A program made the translations under genes and the position numbers. From Bacteroidales bacterium UBA1711 (GTDB taxonomy: Bacteria > Bacteroidota > Bacteroidia > Bacteroidales > P3), in assembly GCA_002317325.1 (NCBI GenBank), contig DCJB01000058.1, positions 1 to 5,042 on the forward strand: 5,042 bases of DNA, in the 5' to 3' direction. This document shows positions 3,667-5,042 of the stretch, in pieces. The first letter of the stretch is position 1; each line of letters begins with the position of its first letter. Under the pieces are notes generated by a model that searched no databases, was not told the DNA's origin, and worked only from the letters and a program-made list of their open reading frames with translations.

Positions 3667-5042
3667 ATGGCAAAGGGAAAGAGTTACTATTACTGCCGCG
3701 AGTGCGGCTATCAGTCGAGCGGGTGGCTGGGGCGCTGTCCCGAGTGCGGGAAGTGGAACACCTTTGAGCAGGAGGTGGTGCAGGCGGCGCGGCCGCAGGT
3801 CCCAAGCCGAAGCCGCGCCGCAGGACAGCCGACGGCTCCGCGGCTCATCGAGCAAGTCGCCTACAGCGAGACCCAGCGCCAGCCCACGGGCTGCGGCGAG
3901 TTCGACCGGGTGCTGGGGGGCGGCATAGTGCCGGGCAGCCTCCTGCTCATCGGCGGCGAGCCGGGCATAGGCAAGAGCACCCTGCTGCTGCAGACCGCCC
4001 TTGCCATCAAAGGCCGCCGCATTCTGTACGTCAGCGGGGAGGAGAGCGAGGAGCAGATAAAGATGAGGGCCGACCGTGTGGGCAGCCTCCCCCCCGCCGA
4101 CTCGGCTCAGGGGACGGGGTGCTATGTGGTGTCGGAGACCTCGATGGAGCGAATCTTCGAGCATATCGACTCGGTGCGGCCGGACTTGGTGGTGGCGGAC
4201 TCCATCCAGACCGTCAGCACCGAGACCATTGATTCGGGGGCGGGGAGCATATCGCAGATAAGGGAATGCACCACCCAGTTCCAGCACTACGCCAAGGAGA
4301 CGGGGGTGCCCGTGCTGCTGGTGGGCCACATCACCAAAGACGGCACCCTCGCGGGACCCAAGGTGATGGAGCACATAGTGGATGCGGTGCTGCAGTTTGA
4401 GGGGGACCGCAACTACGGTTTCCGCATACTGCGGGCGTTGAAGAACCGCTTCGGTTCCACCGCCGAGATTGGTATTTTTGAGATGCGCGGCAGCGGCCTG
4501 TGCGAGGTGTCCAATCCCTCGGAACTGCTCATCGGGCACCGCGACGAGACCCTCAGCGGCGCCGCGGTGGCCGCGACCCTCGAAGGGGTGCGGCCCATGT
4601 TCATAGAGGCCCAGTCGTTAGTGGGCAGCGCCGTGTATGGCACCCCCCAGCGCAACGCCAACGGCTTCGACCTGCGGCGCATGAATATGCTGCTGGCAGT
4701 GTTGGAGAAGCGCTGCGGCTTCAAGCTGGCCGCCAAGGACGTGTTCCTGAACATGGCGGGGGGTCTGCGGGTGAGCGACCCGGCCATAGACCTGGCGGTG
4801 GCGTGCAGCATTCTGTCGAGCAACGTCGATATAGCCGTGCCGCCCCGCTACTGCTTTGCGGCCGAGCTGGGACTGAGCGGGGAGGTGCGCCCCGTGAGCC
4901 GCATAGAGCCGCGGATAGCCGAGGCGGACCGCATGGGGTTTGAGAAGATATTTATCTCGCGGTTCGACACGAAGAACTACCGTGCGGGGCAGTACGGCAT
5001 AGAGGTGGTGGCAGTGGGGGTGATAGAGGAGGCTTTCCGCAA
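3667..5042 (+). CDS. radA: DNA repair protein RadA, 3'-truncated by the window
   Basis: RadA is a RecA-like ATPase that drives branch migration of recombination intermediates and helps process stalled forks. The frame is open from ATG 3667 to the window edge (458 codons plus 2 nt). The family is usually about 450-460 residues, so only a few C-terminal residues should be missing. The N-terminal C4 zinc finger is C10-x2-C13-x10-C24-x2-C27. A Pro/Arg-rich linker follows (about 39-58). The RecA-type ATPase core has Walker A GEPGIGKS (97-104, K103) and Walker B region LVVADSIQT (174-182, D178), with the conserved block GHITKDGTLAGPKVMEH (220-236). The RadA-specific KNRFG motif is at 259-263. From about 280 the Lon-protease-like domain follows, including FDLRRMNMLLAVLEKR (334-349) and DPAIDLAVA (371-379); in RadA this domain is structural rather than proteolytic. 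MAKGKSYYYC is a typical RadA beginning. No internal stop or frameshift was found. It is preceded by a repeat-rich spacer without a recognisable promoter. Confidence 0.97.
   Translation, partial: MAKGKSYYYCRECGYQSSGWLGRCPECGKWNTFEQEVVQAARPQVPSRSRAAGQPTAPRLIEQVAYSETQRQPTGCGEFDRVLGGGIVPGSLLLIGGEPGIGKSTLLLQTALAIKGRRILYVSGEESEEQIKMRADRVGSLPPADSAQGTGCYVVSETSMERIFEHIDSVRPDLVVADSIQTVSTETIDSGAGSISQIRECTTQFQHYAKETGVPVLLVGHITKDGTLAGPKVMEHIVDAVLQFEGDRNYGFRILRALKNRFGSTAEIGIFEMRGSGLCEVSNPSELLIGHRDETLSGAAVAATLEGVRPMFIEAQSLVGSAVYGTPQRNANGFDLRRMNMLLAVLEKRCGFKLAAKDVFLNMAGGLRVSDPAIDLAVACSILSSNVDIAVPPRYCFAAELGLSGEVRPVSRIEPRIAEADRMGFEKIFISRFDTKNYRAGQYGIEVVAVGVIEEAFR

Noticed and set aside
3658..4539. Minus-strand open frame of 293 codons opposite radA
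   Set aside because: The plus strand encodes RadA with all family motifs; the antisense translation shows no known domain.

Overview
The window reads as a fragment of a Bacteroidota chromosome, most likely order Bacteroidales with unusually GC-rich coding sequence. Three things point there. Immediately before the first complete gene is a match to the Bacteroidota housekeeping promoter pattern (TTTG, about 20 nt, TAnnTTTG). Its start codon, like the others, lacks a clear Shine-Dalgarno site and follows A-rich sequence. The genes are a GH109-type glycosidase, a U32-family protein of the type common in Bacteroidales, and radA. Family and genus cannot be fixed from this sequence alone.

Layout, all genes on the + strand. 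(1) 1-204 is the C-terminal end of a gene that enters from the left, resembling the tail of Rpn/PDDEXK-type 'recombination-promoting nuclease/putative transposase' proteins, with an in-frame 24-bp tandem repeat. (2) 205-620 is a 416-nt non-coding spacer. It holds an imperfect inverted repeat just after the stop (216-273), a second inverted pair (365-420), a G-rich block with a short direct repeat and a canonical G-quadruplex motif (528-550), and the promoter (565-596). (3) 621-2027 encodes a 468-aa exported GH109-like, NAD-dependent glycoside hydrolase (probable alpha-N-acetylgalactosaminidase). (4) After 65 nt comes a 418-aa U32-family protein (2093-3349) with the U32 signature, conserved cysteines suited to an Fe-S cluster and a C-terminal beta-barrel. 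It is probably a tRNA/rRNA hydroxylation factor rather than a true protease. (5) 3350-3666 is a non-coding spacer of very different composition: two copies of a 36-nt-period AT-rich repeat that begins inside the U32 stop codon, a pyrimidine tract with 143 consecutive nt lacking G, and an inverted copy of the AT-rich motif just before the next gene. (6) 3667 to the window end is radA, missing only its last few residues.

The glycosidase and U32 genes may be co-transcribed from the promoter at 565-596, since no second promoter match is visible between them; radA is set apart by the repeat-rich spacer. The three genes have unrelated roles (host-glycan trimming in the periplasm or outside, RNA modification, recombination repair), so the neighbourhood does not look like a dedicated pathway. 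I see no CRISPR array, tRNA, rRNA, complete insertion sequence or defence system. The unusual content is in the two spacers, above all the possible small repeat element between the U32 gene and radA.
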